Numbered from the stretch's first letter, positions 1 through 7,779 are shown. The stretch is DNA of 16,192 bases from Nitriliruptoraceae bacterium (GCA_007120565.1 SKNK01000161.1:1-16192); one strand, 5' to 3'. Translations and numbers: made by a program. The notes: generated by a model not told the origin, from the sequence alone.

Positions 1-1455
1 AGGAGCCAACTCGACCCGGTACCGACCAGGGGCGAGATCGACGGCGCCGAACCATCCGGAGCCGTCGACGACGGACTCCGCGGCCAGCTCACGTCCGCGC
101 TGTGAGTAGATCCGAACCTCGGCTCCGTCGAGCAGATCGCCATCGACGGTGCTGGCGGTGCCCGACAGGTGGCCCGTGGTGGGCTCCGTCTTCCAGGTCA
201 TCTCCGGCACCGTCGCGGGCTCGGCGAAGGGACCGTCCACGAGGGCCGACTGCAGCGCCTCACGACCCTCGCTGCTCGACTCCCGCCCCTCGAGCACCGA
301 CAGCGTCGGTGTGCGGTAGGAGTAGCCCACCCAACCGACGACCTCGTTCCCGGCGTCAGACGGGGTGAAGGCCTGGTCGATCTGCTCGAGCGAGTCGTCG
401 ACCTCGTTGAGGTAGATCGCGGTGCCCATGACCGCATGACGGTCGTACTGCCAGTCCTGGACGGCTTCGGTCCACTGCAGGAACATCTCGGCCTGATCGT
501 CCATCCAGTTGCGCTTGTAGTTCATGGGCACGTTGAGATCGACGATCCCCTCCTCCATCCAGGCACGCCAGTCCTGCAGCACGCCCGAGTACGGAGCGGT
601 GTCCTCCCATGAACCGTACTCCTGGGGTCCGTACATGTAGGTGGTCGTGTTGACGCTCAACGCCACCGCCGGATCGGTCTCGTAGAGCGAGAGGTAGAGC
701 TTGCGCACCAGGTTGGTGACCTGGTCGCGACGCCACTCGGAGAACTCCTCGTCGGTCGGCTCGGGCACGTCGTCGCGGCCCGTGGCGGCGTGGAAGCGGG
801 CGAGCGAGGTCTCGCTGTAGCCCCAGTCGTTCTGGAACAGCGTCTCGTTCCAGTCCGGGTAGCGGACGTAATCGAGGTTGATGCCGTCGACGTCGTAGTT
901 CGCAGCGACGCTCGTCATGCCCTCCACGAGGTAGTCGACCGCGTCGGGGTGACCCAGATCGAACATGAAGTTGTTGCCGACCCGGTCCGCTCCGTCGTGG
1001 CGGATGTTCAGCCATGACTCCCCCGTGCTGGGGTCCGGACCGTGCCGGTTGAAGGCGTGGTCCGGTGAGGATGGTGGAGCCGCCTGGTTCCACATCGTCC
1101 CGACGTTCATCCAGGCGTGGACCTCGAGCCCCTCGGCATGAGCGACGTCGATCAACTCCGCCAACGGGTCGTACGGCAGGGGATCGATGAACGCGTCGGT
1201 CCGGGGCCAGGTGGCATCGTTGCAGAAGCAGTCCCCGCGCCGGCCAACCTGCGCGACGATCGCGTTCATGTTCGCGTCCTTCGCGGCATCGACCAGGTCA
1301 CGGACCTCATCCGGGGTGTAGATCCCCTCGCCGAACGCGTCGACCCAGTAGGCCCGAAGCTGCTCGTCGCTCGTGTCGGCGGCAGCCGCCGGAAGGAGCG
1401 GGATGACGAGCAGCACGGACAACAGAGCGATGGTGAAGATCCTCGTTCTGCGCAT
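1..1455 (-). CDS. Secreted family-10-like glycosyl hydrolase (GHL10), C-terminus cut by window edge
   Basis: An open frame runs without a stop from an ATG at 1455 to the left edge: 485 codons, so the 3' end is missing. Residues 1-25 form a Sec signal peptide (MRRTR, a hydrophobic core, then PAAA-A before Asp27), so the enzyme is exported. Residues 34-400 match the GHL10 (DUF187/YngK/YddW-like) barrel: YWVDAFGEG at 36-44, AQVGRRGD at 68-75, HAW at 113-115, the family signature LDYVRYP at 194-200 with Asp195, PMNY at 310-313 and GYSYRTP at 377-383. From about residue 425 a beta-rich segment resembles a carboxypeptidase-regulatory or Ig-like domain. A family member, E. coli DigH/YddW, hydrolyses peptide-free peptidoglycan strands (known from memory), which suits the neighbouring MurNAc/GlcNAc genes. 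It is a clear paralog of the cytoplasmic enzyme encoded at 3824-4966. The ribosome site is weak. The substrate is inferred. Confidence 0.88.
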   Translation of the reverse strand, partial: MRRTRIFTIALLSVLLVIPLLPAAAADTSDEQLRAYWVDAFGEGIYTPDEVRDLVDAAKDANMNAIVAQVGRRGDCFCNDATWPRTDAFIDPLPYDPLAELIDVAHAEGLEVHAWMNVGTMWNQAAPPSSPDHAFNRHGPDPSTGESWLNIRHDGADRVGNNFMFDLGHPDAVDYLVEGMTSVAANYDVDGINLDYVRYPDWNETLFQNDWGYSETSLARFHAATGRDDVPEPTDEEFSEWRRDQVTNLVRKLYLSLYETDPAVALSVNTTTYMYGPQEYGSWEDTAPYSGVLQDWRAWMEEGIVDLNVPMNYKRNWMDDQAEMFLQWTEAVQDWQYDRHAVMGTAIYLNEVDDSLEQIDQAFTPSDAGNEVVGWVGYSYRTPTLSVLEGRESSSEGREALQSALVDGPFAEPATVPEMTWKTEPTTGHLSGTASTVDGDLLDGAEVRIYSQRGRELAAESVVDGSGWFGAVDLAPGRYRVELAP

Positions 1456-1526
1456 GGCATCAGCTTTCTGTGGCGGCGACCCGCCACGGTCGTCTCGGAT
1501 GGCCCGCCGCTTGAGGCCGGGACATC

Positions 1527-1542
1527 AGTGGTCTAAACCACT
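1527..1542. promoter_or_regulatory. DasR/NagR-type operator (site A)
   Basis: AGTGGTCTAAACCACT differs at one central position from the symmetrical dre-type sequence AGTGGTCTAGACCACT bound by DasR/NagR regulators. It sits just downstream of a candidate -10 element for the secreted hydrolase, 71 bases before the start codon, where binding would block transcription. A regulator of the right type is encoded at 10234-11001. Confidence 0.8.
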
Positions 1543-1549
1543 AGGGACA

Positions 1550-1578
1550 TGTCTAGTTACAATTAGCTAGACAATCAA
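1550..1578 (-). promoter_or_regulatory. Candidate promoter of the secreted hydrolase gene
   Basis: In an AT-rich patch, rare for this window, the minus strand reads TTGATT (1573-1578), 17 bases, then TAGACA (1550-1555). The -35 match is fair and the -10 match poor. Transcription would begin near 1543, at the edge of operator A. The patch also holds a GTCTAG/CTAGAC inverted repeat (1551-1556 and 1567-1572) that could be an additional protein site. Confidence 0.4.
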
Positions 1579-1602
1579 CCCCCTTTTCGCCCAGCGCCAC
1601 GA

Positions 1603-1618
1603 GGTGGTCCGAACCACT
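1603..1618. promoter_or_regulatory. DasR/NagR-type operator (site B)
   Basis: GGTGGTCCGAACCACT keeps both outer half-sites (GGTGGTC and ACCACT) of the dre-type palindrome with a changed centre. Its centre is 76 bases from that of site A and it lies upstream of the candidate promoter, so the two sites flank the promoter. This would suit looping or cooperative repression. Confidence 0.7.
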
Positions 1619-1643
1619 AGACCCGACCAGGCCGGACGGCCCT

Positions 1644-1658
1644 GCGGCCGCTTGCCGC
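1644..1658 (-). terminator. Short hairpin just after the BadF kinase stop codon
   Basis: GCGGC (1644-1648) pairs with GCCGC (1654-1658) around a 5-base loop, beginning 1 base after the kinase stop codon. There is no T-run, so this would be at best a weak or partial terminator. Read-through into the secreted hydrolase gene remains possible. Confidence 0.3.
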
Positions 1659-1659
1659 C

Positions 1660-2640
1660 TCAGGCGACCTCTGGAGGCCCGGTCGGCGCGTCGATATCCA
1701 GCACCGCGCCGAGGCCGTCGGGGAAGGCTTCGACGCGTGCCAACGCCTCGGCACCGTCGAGCGGGGTGCCGCGTGGCTCCTCGAGCCGAAGCGTCGGCGC
1801 TACCCGCGCCAGCGCCGTCCGCAGGGGGCTCGTGAGCAGGGCGCCAGCGCCGAAGAGACCGCCGGTGCACGACACCGCCGTCGCCCGATCGTCGAGGATC
1901 GAAGCCGCACCCGCGACCGTGGCGGCCAGGTGCTCGGCCGCCTCGACCCAGATCGCTCGGGCGACCGCGTCGCCCTCCTCTGCCGCTGCGGCCACCTCGC
2001 GCGCGAAGGAGGCGACCAGACCGGCGGGCTCGTCCGCAGCGTGGACGAGTTCCGGCAGTCGCTCGATGGATCCGAAGCGCGCCTCGGCCCGCGCCTGCAG
2101 TGCGAGGGAGCCCCCGCGGGCGTCCCGGTACGCCAAGGCCGCAGCCAGTCCACGGCGTCCGATCCAGAACCCGCCCCCTTCGTCGCCGAGGAGGTAGCCC
2201 CACCCGTCGGCCCGCGAGGTGCGTCCGTCGGCACCGACCGCGAAGGCGACGGCACCCGTGCCGGCCGCCAGGACCACTCCGGGTCGCAGCCCGGCGGGGT
2301 CCCTCGCCAGTCCGAGCGCGCCAGCGTGTGCCGTCACGAGATCGCCGGTGACGACCACCCGGATCGCGCCGGTTCGCGCAGCCAACCGTTCGGCCACTGG
2401 CCGTGCCACTTCGGGCTGTTCGAAGATGCCGGCGAGGCCAGCCACCACGACCTCGACATCCGTGGCTCGTACCTCGTCGAGCGCGATGCCGATGGCGGCG
2501 ACCAGCGCATCGGCGGGGGCGTGACCCCGGACGTAGGGCAGCGGTGGCCCGACCGCCTCACGGGTCGACCCATCGTCATGGTGCCAGCGGACCCGGCAGC
2601 CGCTGCGTCCCCCGTCGATGGCGACGACCGATGCGGTCAC
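1660..2640 (-). CDS. BadF/BadG-type N-acetylglucosamine / N-acetylmuramic acid kinase
   Basis: A 326-residue cytoplasmic sugar kinase of the BadF/BadG/BcrA/BcrD ATPase group, in the ASKHA fold. Visible marks are the first phosphate loop AIDGGRSG (7-14), a likely catalytic Asp100 in VTGDLVTAHAGALG, the second phosphate loop AAGTGAVA (125-132), GWGYLLGDEGGGFWIGR (146-162) and the adenosine-site GGLFGAG (260-266). Characterised relatives include mammalian GlcNAc kinase and clostridial MurK, which phosphorylates both MurNAc and GlcNAc at O6. Here it would feed GlcNAc-6-P to NagA and MurNAc-6-P to MurQ. The GTG start at 2640 overlaps the anmK stop codon (GTGA), which fixes the start and suggests translational coupling. 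A glucosamine kinase is the main alternative, since the sequence alone does not settle substrate choice. Confidence 0.85.
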   Translation of the reverse strand: MTASVVAIDGGRSGCRVRWHHDDGSTREAVGPPLPYVRGHAPADALVAAIGIALDEVRATDVEVVVAGLAGIFEQPEVARPVAERLAARTGAIRVVVTGDLVTAHAGALGLARDPAGLRPGVVLAAGTGAVAFAVGADGRTSRADGWGYLLGDEGGGFWIGRRGLAAALAYRDARGGSLALQARAEARFGSIERLPELVHAADEPAGLVASFAREVAAAAEEGDAVARAIWVEAAEHLAATVAGAASILDDRATAVSCTGGLFGAGALLTSPLRTALARVAPTLRLEEPRGTPLDGAEALARVEAFPDGLGAVLDIDAPTGPPEVA

Positions 2641-3827
2641 GACGCCACCACCCGCATCCGGCGCACCGCCGTGCCGGGGGGGAGCGGCTCGGTGAGACGG
2701 GCGGAAGGGGGAGTCAGGCTCCCGAGCACGGCTGCCGTCGCCGCCCCCGTGGCCACCGGCTCGGCTCCGGGTACGCCGTTGACGGCGAAGTGGCCCAGGA
2801 GTGCGAACAGGTACGCCTCCTTGGCGTCCGCGGCGATCCCGAGCCGGTCGATGGACGTGACCGGTACCCCCAGGCGAGAACGGAGGCCGTCCAGCAAGGT
2901 GCGGTTGTGCACACCTCCCCCGCTGACCACGACCTCGTCGACACCGCCTGTACGTGTCACGGCGTCGGCCACGGTCCGCACCGTCACCTCGGTCGCGGTC
3001 GCGACCAGGTCCTCAGGGGCCAGCGCCTGCCCACCAGCGGCGGCACCCAGACCAGCGCACTCGAGGGCAGCTTGCAGGTAGCGGTCGTCGAAGTGCTCGC
3101 GCCCGGTGCTCTTCGGCGGAGGCCGGTCGTAGTAGGGGTCGGCCAGCAGGACCTCCAGGAGCGGGACCGATGGGCGACCCGCAGCCGCGGCGGCGCCGCC
3201 CCGGTCGTAGGGCGCATCCAGGACGAGGCGGGCGGCCGCGTCGATCAGCGTGTTGGCGGGCCCGGTGTCGTGGGCCGCGACGACGCGCCCATCGACCACC
3301 ACGGTGATGTTCGCGATGCCGCCGAGGTTGAGGGCGACCTGGCGGCCAGGTCGATCGGCGAGCAGGAGCCGGTCGAACAGGGGCGCGAGGGGCGCTCCGT
3401 GACCACCCGCCGCGACGTCGGCAGTGCGGAGGTCGAACACGACGGGACGTCCGGTGGCCGCGCTGATCCAGGCCGGCTGGCCAAGCTGCAACGTCCCCCG
3501 ACAGCGGCCCTCCTCGATCCAGTGGTAGACCGTCTGACCGTGGCTGGCGATCAGATCGGCCCGTCCGTCGCACAGGTCACGGTCGGCGGTCACCGCCGCC
3601 TCAGCGAAGGCCTGCCCCAGCACGGTGTCGAGTCGGCATAGCGAGGCGGCGTCGCCCCCGTTGGGTGGCAGCACCTGGGTGAGGATCCGGCGGACCTCGG
3701 AGGAGAAGGGCACGGTGCGATGGCCAAGGGGGGTGAACTCCACCGTGTCCCCGGCGAGCCGGATCGCCGCCGCGGCCACGTCGATGCCGTCGGCCGACGT
3801 GCCTGACAGCAGGCCGACGACGATCAC
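2637..3827 (-). CDS. anmK: Anhydro-N-acetylmuramic acid kinase AnmK
   Basis: AnmK opens the 1,6-anhydro ring of anhydro-MurNAc while phosphorylating O6, giving MurNAc-6-P for MurQ. The protein is 396 residues (E. coli about 369). It shows VGLLSGTSADGID (4-16) as the first phosphate loop, ASHGQTVYHW (94-103), FDLRTADVAAGGHGAPLAP (131-149) holding the family's catalytic Asp region, LNLGGIANIT (166-175), DTGPANTLID (187-196) and a GGGVHN adenosine-site motif near residue 310. The frame stays open upstream to 3932, but that extension lies inside the preceding gene and is Arg/Pro-rich. GTG at 3827 overlaps the preceding stop codon (GTGA) and puts GLLSGTS at the usual distance from the N-terminus. 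The enzyme implies that anhydro-sugars, the products of lytic transglycosylases, reach this cytoplasm. Confidence 0.95.
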   Translation of the reverse strand: MIVVGLLSGTSADGIDVAAAAIRLAGDTVEFTPLGHRTVPFSSEVRRILTQVLPPNGGDAASLCRLDTVLGQAFAEAAVTADRDLCDGRADLIASHGQTVYHWIEEGRCRGTLQLGQPAWISAATGRPVVFDLRTADVAAGGHGAPLAPLFDRLLLADRPGRQVALNLGGIANITVVVDGRVVAAHDTGPANTLIDAAARLVLDAPYDRGGAAAAAGRPSVPLLEVLLADPYYDRPPPKSTGREHFDDRYLQAALECAGLGAAAGGQALAPEDLVATATEVTVRTVADAVTRTGGVDEVVVSGGGVHNRTLLDGLRSRLGVPVTSIDRLGIAADAKEAYLFALLGHFAVNGVPGAEPVATGAATAAVLGSLTPPSARLTEPLPPGTAVRRMRVVAS

Positions 3828-4966
3828 GCCCACACCGTTCGCAGCGCGGCCGCGAGCCGGGCGCGCTCGTCGGGGGCCGACCGCTCCCCGACGAGGACGG
3901 CGCGGGACGGTGTCCGGTAGCTGAAGCCGCACCAGCCACCAGCGTGGTCGCCGTCGACGTCCAAGCCGAGAGCATGCTCAACCAGCGCGACACTGTGGTC
4001 GATGTCAGCGAGGTACAGCCCGGTTCCGATGACCGCACGCCGGCCCCCGGCAGCGACGGCGAGAGCTGCCCACTCGTCGAAACGGCGGCGAAGCCGGTCG
4101 GGTTCGACGACCTGTGCGGCCGCGCCCTCGCGGGTCAGATCCACCGTCGTCGAGGCAGGAGCGAGATCCGCATCGTCGCGATCACCGCGGTAGTTCATCA
4201 CCAGGGCGCGGTCGACCCGCTGATCCTGCAGCCATCCACGCCAGTCTTGCCCGCATTCGATCCAGGGCCGGCTCGCACTCCAGCCACCGGCCAGCCCTCC
4301 GAAACAGACGGCGGTCGTGCTCACCTCGACGTCACTGCGGACGGCCCGAACGCCGGAAACGGTCTCATCGACCAAGGCGGTCACTTGGTCCCGCCGCCAG
4401 GCTTGCCAGGCCTCATCGGTCGGGTCGGGCCGGCCGGCCCCGTACGCGGACAGGGCGGCGGGGTTATAGCCCCACTCCGCCGCTCCCTGCCCTCCAGACT
4501 CGGGATAGCGGACCCGGTCGAGACACACCCCCGCGACGGGGTAGCGCTCGGCGATCGCCGCAGCGCAGGTGGAGACGAACCGGCGAGCCTCGGGGTGGCC
4601 AGGGTCGAGGTGCGAGATCCCGTGTCGATCCCGATCCTGTCCGTCGTGCCGTCGTGACAGCCATGGCTCGAAGCGCGGCGCGGGGTCTCGACCTTGCGCG
4701 ACGGGAGTGACGCCGAGCCAGGCGTGGACGCCGATACCGACCTCACCAGCCCGCTCACAGACGGCGCCAAGGGGGTCGAACGGCCGAGGAGCCAGGTCCC
4801 CGTCGGCGCGAGGCAGGGGCAGGTCGTTCGCGAACGCGTCGCCGCGGCGACCGACCTGCACCACCAGCGTGTCCAGTCCGGCCTCCGATGCCCACACGAC
4901 GAGGTCGTCGACCTCCTGCTGCGTCCGGAAGCCCTCACCGAAAGCGTCAACCCACACTCCACGCAT
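3824..4966 (-). CDS. Cytoplasmic family-10-like glycosyl hydrolase (GHL10)
   Basis: A 380-residue GHL10/DUF187-type barrel without signal peptide or C-terminal add-on domain. It begins directly with MRGVWVDAFGEGF and shows VVQVGRRGDAFAND, HAW, the signature LDRVRYP (149-155), VMNYRGD (256-262) and GFSYRTPS near 347-354. The same blocks occur in the same order in the secreted enzyme encoded at 1-1455, so the two are paralogs. The secreted copy has CFCND where this one has AFAND, which fits an oxidising versus a reducing compartment. The start is ATG 4966: GGAGGG lies 6 bases upstream, whereas the in-frame TTG at 4972 directly abuts that site. The gene follows the barrel-MurQ stop by 2 bases and overlaps anmK. 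It probably trims imported peptidoglycan oligosaccharides. That role is inferred from family and neighbours. Confidence 0.85.
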   Translation of the reverse strand: MRGVWVDAFGEGFRTQQEVDDLVVWASEAGLDTLVVQVGRRGDAFANDLPLPRADGDLAPRPFDPLGAVCERAGEVGIGVHAWLGVTPVAQGRDPAPRFEPWLSRRHDGQDRDRHGISHLDPGHPEARRFVSTCAAAIAERYPVAGVCLDRVRYPESGGQGAAEWGYNPAALSAYGAGRPDPTDEAWQAWRRDQVTALVDETVSGVRAVRSDVEVSTTAVCFGGLAGGWSASRPWIECGQDWRGWLQDQRVDRALVMNYRGDRDDADLAPASTTVDLTREGAAAQVVEPDRLRRRFDEWAALAVAAGGRRAVIGTGLYLADIDHSVALVEHALGLDVDGDHAGGWCGFSYRTPSRAVLVGERSAPDERARLAAALRTVWA

Positions 4967-4968
4967 CC

Positions 4969-6876
4969 TCAACCCTCCAGAACGGTGCGGAGACGGCCCG
5001 ACGCAGCATCGAGCAGCCGTCGCGCCTCCTCGGGCTCGACGCCTCGCACCAACGCGGCGATCGCGGTCTTCGCGTGTCCGTCAGCGGCGGTTAGAGCTGC
5101 GTCCGCACGATCGACGTCCACCTCGGCGACCGTGGCGACGATGCGTCGCGCCCGCGCCCATAGCTTGGCGTTGGTGGCACGGACGTCGACCATGAGGTTG
5201 CCGTAGGTCTTGCCGTCCCGGACCATCACCGCGGTCGAGAGGGTGTTGAGCACCGCCTTCTGCGCCGTTCCCGCCTTCAGCCGGGTAGAACCGGCGATGG
5301 GCTCGGGGCCGGCCGGCACCTCGATGGCATGGTCGACGGCGGCACCGAGCGCGGACGAGCCGTTGCCGGCGACGCCCACCGTCAGGGCACCCACCCGGCG
5401 GGCCGCAGCGACCGCTCCCAGGACGTAGGGCGTGCGTCCGCTCGCGCTCACGGCGACGAGGGCGTCAGTCGCCGTCAGCCCGCACCCCTCCACATCTCGT
5501 TCGCCGGCGAGGCGGTCGTCCTCGGCCCCCTCGACGGCACGGCCGACGGCCTGGTCCACGCCGCCCGCCATCAGCGCGATCACCCGCGACGGGTCGGTGC
5601 CGAAGGTGGGGGGACACTCGACGGCGTCGACGACCGCCAGACGTCCAGCGGTCCCGGCGCCGGCGTAGACGATCCGGCCGCCCTGGCCGAAGCGTTCCGC
5701 GACGGCGTCGACGGCCTCGGCGAGCGGCTCAGCGCAACGCAGGACCGCGGTCGTGGCCGCAGCGTGCTCGGCGGCGAGCAGCCAGACCAGGTCGGCGGTC
5801 GGCCGCAGGTCGAGGTCGTCCAGGTCGGCACGGACCGCCTCGGTGCCGAGGCCGTCCAGAACGGCGTCGCTGTCGGCCTCGCCGTGATGACCGTCGCCCG
5901 TCAGCGCATCGCAGAGCACCTGCCAGACCCGCTCGGGCGCACGCGTGCCGAGCCCGGGCATGTGTCCGCAGGCCTCGTACCCCCACGTCCACAGGTCGTC
6001 GACGCCGGCGGCGCGGGCGGCGGCGACGGCGGTGTCGATGTCGTCGGCATCCTCGGGTCCAAGCCCGAACCCCTGGATCCAGACCTGAGCCTCGAGGTCG
6101 TAGCGCTTGGCGAGATCGACGACATGCCGGCTGAACCCGGACACGAAGGGCTCCACCGGCTCACCGAACGCCTTCCAGTACGGGTCCGTGGCCAGGACGT
6201 CGAGGCCTTCGAGTGCTGCGACGCTCTCCCAGTCGGACAACCCGAGCGGCCCCTCGGTCAGGGGCAGCAGGCAGACGGTGTTGCGGCCCCCGAGGTCGCG
6301 AACGTGCCGCACCATCTCGCCGAGGAAGTCGGTCAGGGACGCCTCGCGCATCCGCTGGACCTCGGGGGTCGACTCGGTCGGCAACTCGCCACCGACGAGG
6401 TCGGCGTAGACCTGCTGGCAGAACTCGCACCGGCAGGCCCAGGCCCGACCGTCCGGCGCGAAGCGATCGGGATGCGCCCAGTGAGGCTCGTCCCAGAACA
6501 CCTCATCGGCGCCTGTCTCGACCGCTGCGGTCGCCCAGTCACGGACGAAGGCACGGAAGGTCGGATGGTTCGGGCAGCCAGCCCCGATCCGGCGCCCGTC
6601 GCTCATGACCTGGCCGACCTCGGGGTGCTGGGCGGTGAACCAGCTCTCGGCCTCACCCCCGAACATGTGACCGAGCCCCCAGGGGTTGACCTGTACGCGC
6701 AGCCCCATGGCGTGCGAGACCCGAACCAGCTCAGAGATCTGCTCGCGGTAGTGGGCGTAGTCGTTCTCACTGAAGGTGTGGAGTACCGCGGTGAACCCGC
6801 GGGCCGCCAGATCCTCCATGTCGGCGGCCACGTGTCGCAGGATCCGATTGCCGAAGTAGGACACACCGATCGACAT
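4969..6876 (-). CDS. murQ: Fusion: TIM-barrel-like glycosidase domain + N-acetylmuramic acid 6-phosphate etherase (MurQ)
   Basis: This 635-residue protein joins two parts in one frame. Residues 335-635 are MurQ, the lyase that removes D-lactate from MurNAc-6-P to give GlcNAc-6-P: GAGTAGRLAVVDAVECPPTFG (406-426), AVEGAEDD (447-454), SASGRTPYV (477-485), GSTRLKAGTAQK (529-540) and GNLMVDVRATN (559-569). Glu420 and Glu449 align with the two glutamates implicated in E. coli MurQ (83 and 114, from memory). Residues 1-325 look like a (beta/alpha)8 barrel: GVSYFGN, AVLHTFSE, VQVNPWGLGHMFGGE, a strand ending VFWDEPHW (126-133, Asp129/Glu130), a CRCEFC cluster (148-153), LATDPYW, VWIQGFGLG and LWTWGYEACGH. 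I do not recognise its family with certainty. Neither half has a signal peptide, so it is cytoplasmic. The ATG has AAGGG 7 bases upstream and sits 3 bases after the permease stop. Confidence 0.9.
   Translation of the reverse strand: MSIGVSYFGNRILRHVAADMEDLAARGFTAVLHTFSENDYAHYREQISELVRVSHAMGLRVQVNPWGLGHMFGGEAESWFTAQHPEVGQVMSDGRRIGAGCPNHPTFRAFVRDWATAAVETGADEVFWDEPHWAHPDRFAPDGRAWACRCEFCQQVYADLVGGELPTESTPEVQRMREASLTDFLGEMVRHVRDLGGRNTVCLLPLTEGPLGLSDWESVAALEGLDVLATDPYWKAFGEPVEPFVSGFSRHVVDLAKRYDLEAQVWIQGFGLGPEDADDIDTAVAAARAAGVDDLWTWGYEACGHMPGLGTRAPERVWQVLCDALTGDGHHGEADSDAVLDGLGTEAVRADLDDLDLRPTADLVWLLAAEHAAATTAVLRCAEPLAEAVDAVAERFGQGGRIVYAGAGTAGRLAVVDAVECPPTFGTDPSRVIALMAGGVDQAVGRAVEGAEDDRLAGERDVEGCGLTATDALVAVSASGRTPYVLGAVAAARRVGALTVGVAGNGSSALGAAVDHAIEVPAGPEPIAGSTRLKAGTAQKAVLNTLSTAVMVRDGKTYGNLMVDVRATNAKLWARARRIVATVAEVDVDRADAALTAADGHAKTAIAALVRGVEPEEARRLLDAASGRLRTVLEG
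4973..4978 (-). promoter_or_regulatory. Ribosome binding site deciding the GHL10 start
   Basis: GGAGGG on the minus strand lies inside the last codons of the barrel-MurQ gene, 6 bases before ATG 4966 and directly against TTG 4972. The spacing favours ATG 4966. Confidence 0.6.
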
Positions 6877-6879
6877 GCA

Positions 6880-7779
6880 TCATCCCTTCGTGGCCCCGGC
6901 GACGAGGCCCTCGGTCATGTAGCGGTGGGTGAGGAGGAAGAAGAGGACGACGGGCAGCGTGAACAGCACGCTGGCCGCCATGATCATCCCCCAGTCGGCG
7001 GCCATATCCCGGCCGATGAACTGTACGAGCGCGACGGGCAGGGTCTGACGCTGCGGAGCGTTCAGCGTGAAGGTCAACGCGAACATGAACTCGTTCCACG
7101 CCGCGTTGAACCCGAACACGCTCGTGGCCGCGATCCCCGGCAGGGCGAGCGGCAGCACCACACGGCGGAACGCCTGCGCCCGCGTGGCACCGTCGATCAT
7201 CGCCGCCTCCTCGAGATCGATCGGGATCCCACGGAAGAAGCCGCGCATGATCCACAGCACGAGCGGGGTGGTGAAGCTCAGGTAGGCGATGATCAGACCT
7301 GGATAGCTCCCGAGCATCCCCAGATCCCGCATCAGGATGAAGATCGGGATCAGGAGCACGATCATGGGGAACATCTGCGCGGCCAACACCAGGATCAACA
7401 GGTACCGACGGAGCGGGATGCGGAACCGCGCGAGTACCCATCCCCCCATGACGGCGGATCCCACGCTCAGCAGGACCGTCCCGGCGGTCACCACCGCCGA
7501 GTTGCGGAGGTGGAGGCCGAAGTCGCCGGTGATGATCGTCGCGTACCGGGCGAAGATCGGCTCGGAGGGGACGAACACCGGCACGGCCGTGAGGATCTCC
7601 GCACTCGGCTTGATCGAGGTCAGGAACATCCAGAGGAAGGGGAACCCGGAGAAGACCGCCACCGCCAGGGCTGCGAGGTAGAGCGCCACCCGGCTGACGA
7701 CGCGGCGGCTGCGCACCCGCCGATGGCGTCGAGGCGGCTGCTCGACGACCGGAGGGTTCACCGATGTGACGCGGCTCAT
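6880..7779 (-). CDS. Carbohydrate ABC transporter permease, MalG type
   Basis: A 299-residue inner-membrane permease of the CUT1 (MalG/DasC-like) group. A basic N-terminal tail (to about residue 30) precedes six hydrophobic segments, roughly at 31-55, 93-118, 126-150, 158-182, 216-240 and 262-284. The cytoplasmic EAA loop, the docking site for the ATPase, is EEAAMIDGATRAQAFRRVVLP (190-210). It pairs with the MalF-type permease just upstream and receives sugar from the lipoprotein encoded at 8892-10160. ATG 7779 has GAGGAG 8 bases upstream. GTG 7782, which overlaps the upstream stop as GTGA, is equally possible and adds one residue. The enzymes around it suggest GlcNAc/MurNAc-containing saccharides as cargo, which is inference. 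Confidence 0.93.
   Translation of the reverse strand: MSRVTSVNPPVVEQPPRRHRRVRSRRVVSRVALYLAALAVAVFSGFPFLWMFLTSIKPSAEILTAVPVFVPSEPIFARYATIITGDFGLHLRNSAVVTAGTVLLSVGSAVMGGWVLARFRIPLRRYLLILVLAAQMFPMIVLLIPIFILMRDLGMLGSYPGLIIAYLSFTTPLVLWIMRGFFRGIPIDLEEAAMIDGATRAQAFRRVVLPLALPGIAATSVFGFNAAWNEFMFALTFTLNAPQRQTLPVALVQFIGRDMAADWGMIMAASVLFTLPVVLFFLLTHRYMTEGLVAGATKG

Noticed and set aside
4681..4692. GGTCTCGACC resembling the operator core
   Set aside because: It lies inside the GHL10 coding region and lacks the outer TGG/CCA bases. It is likely chance.
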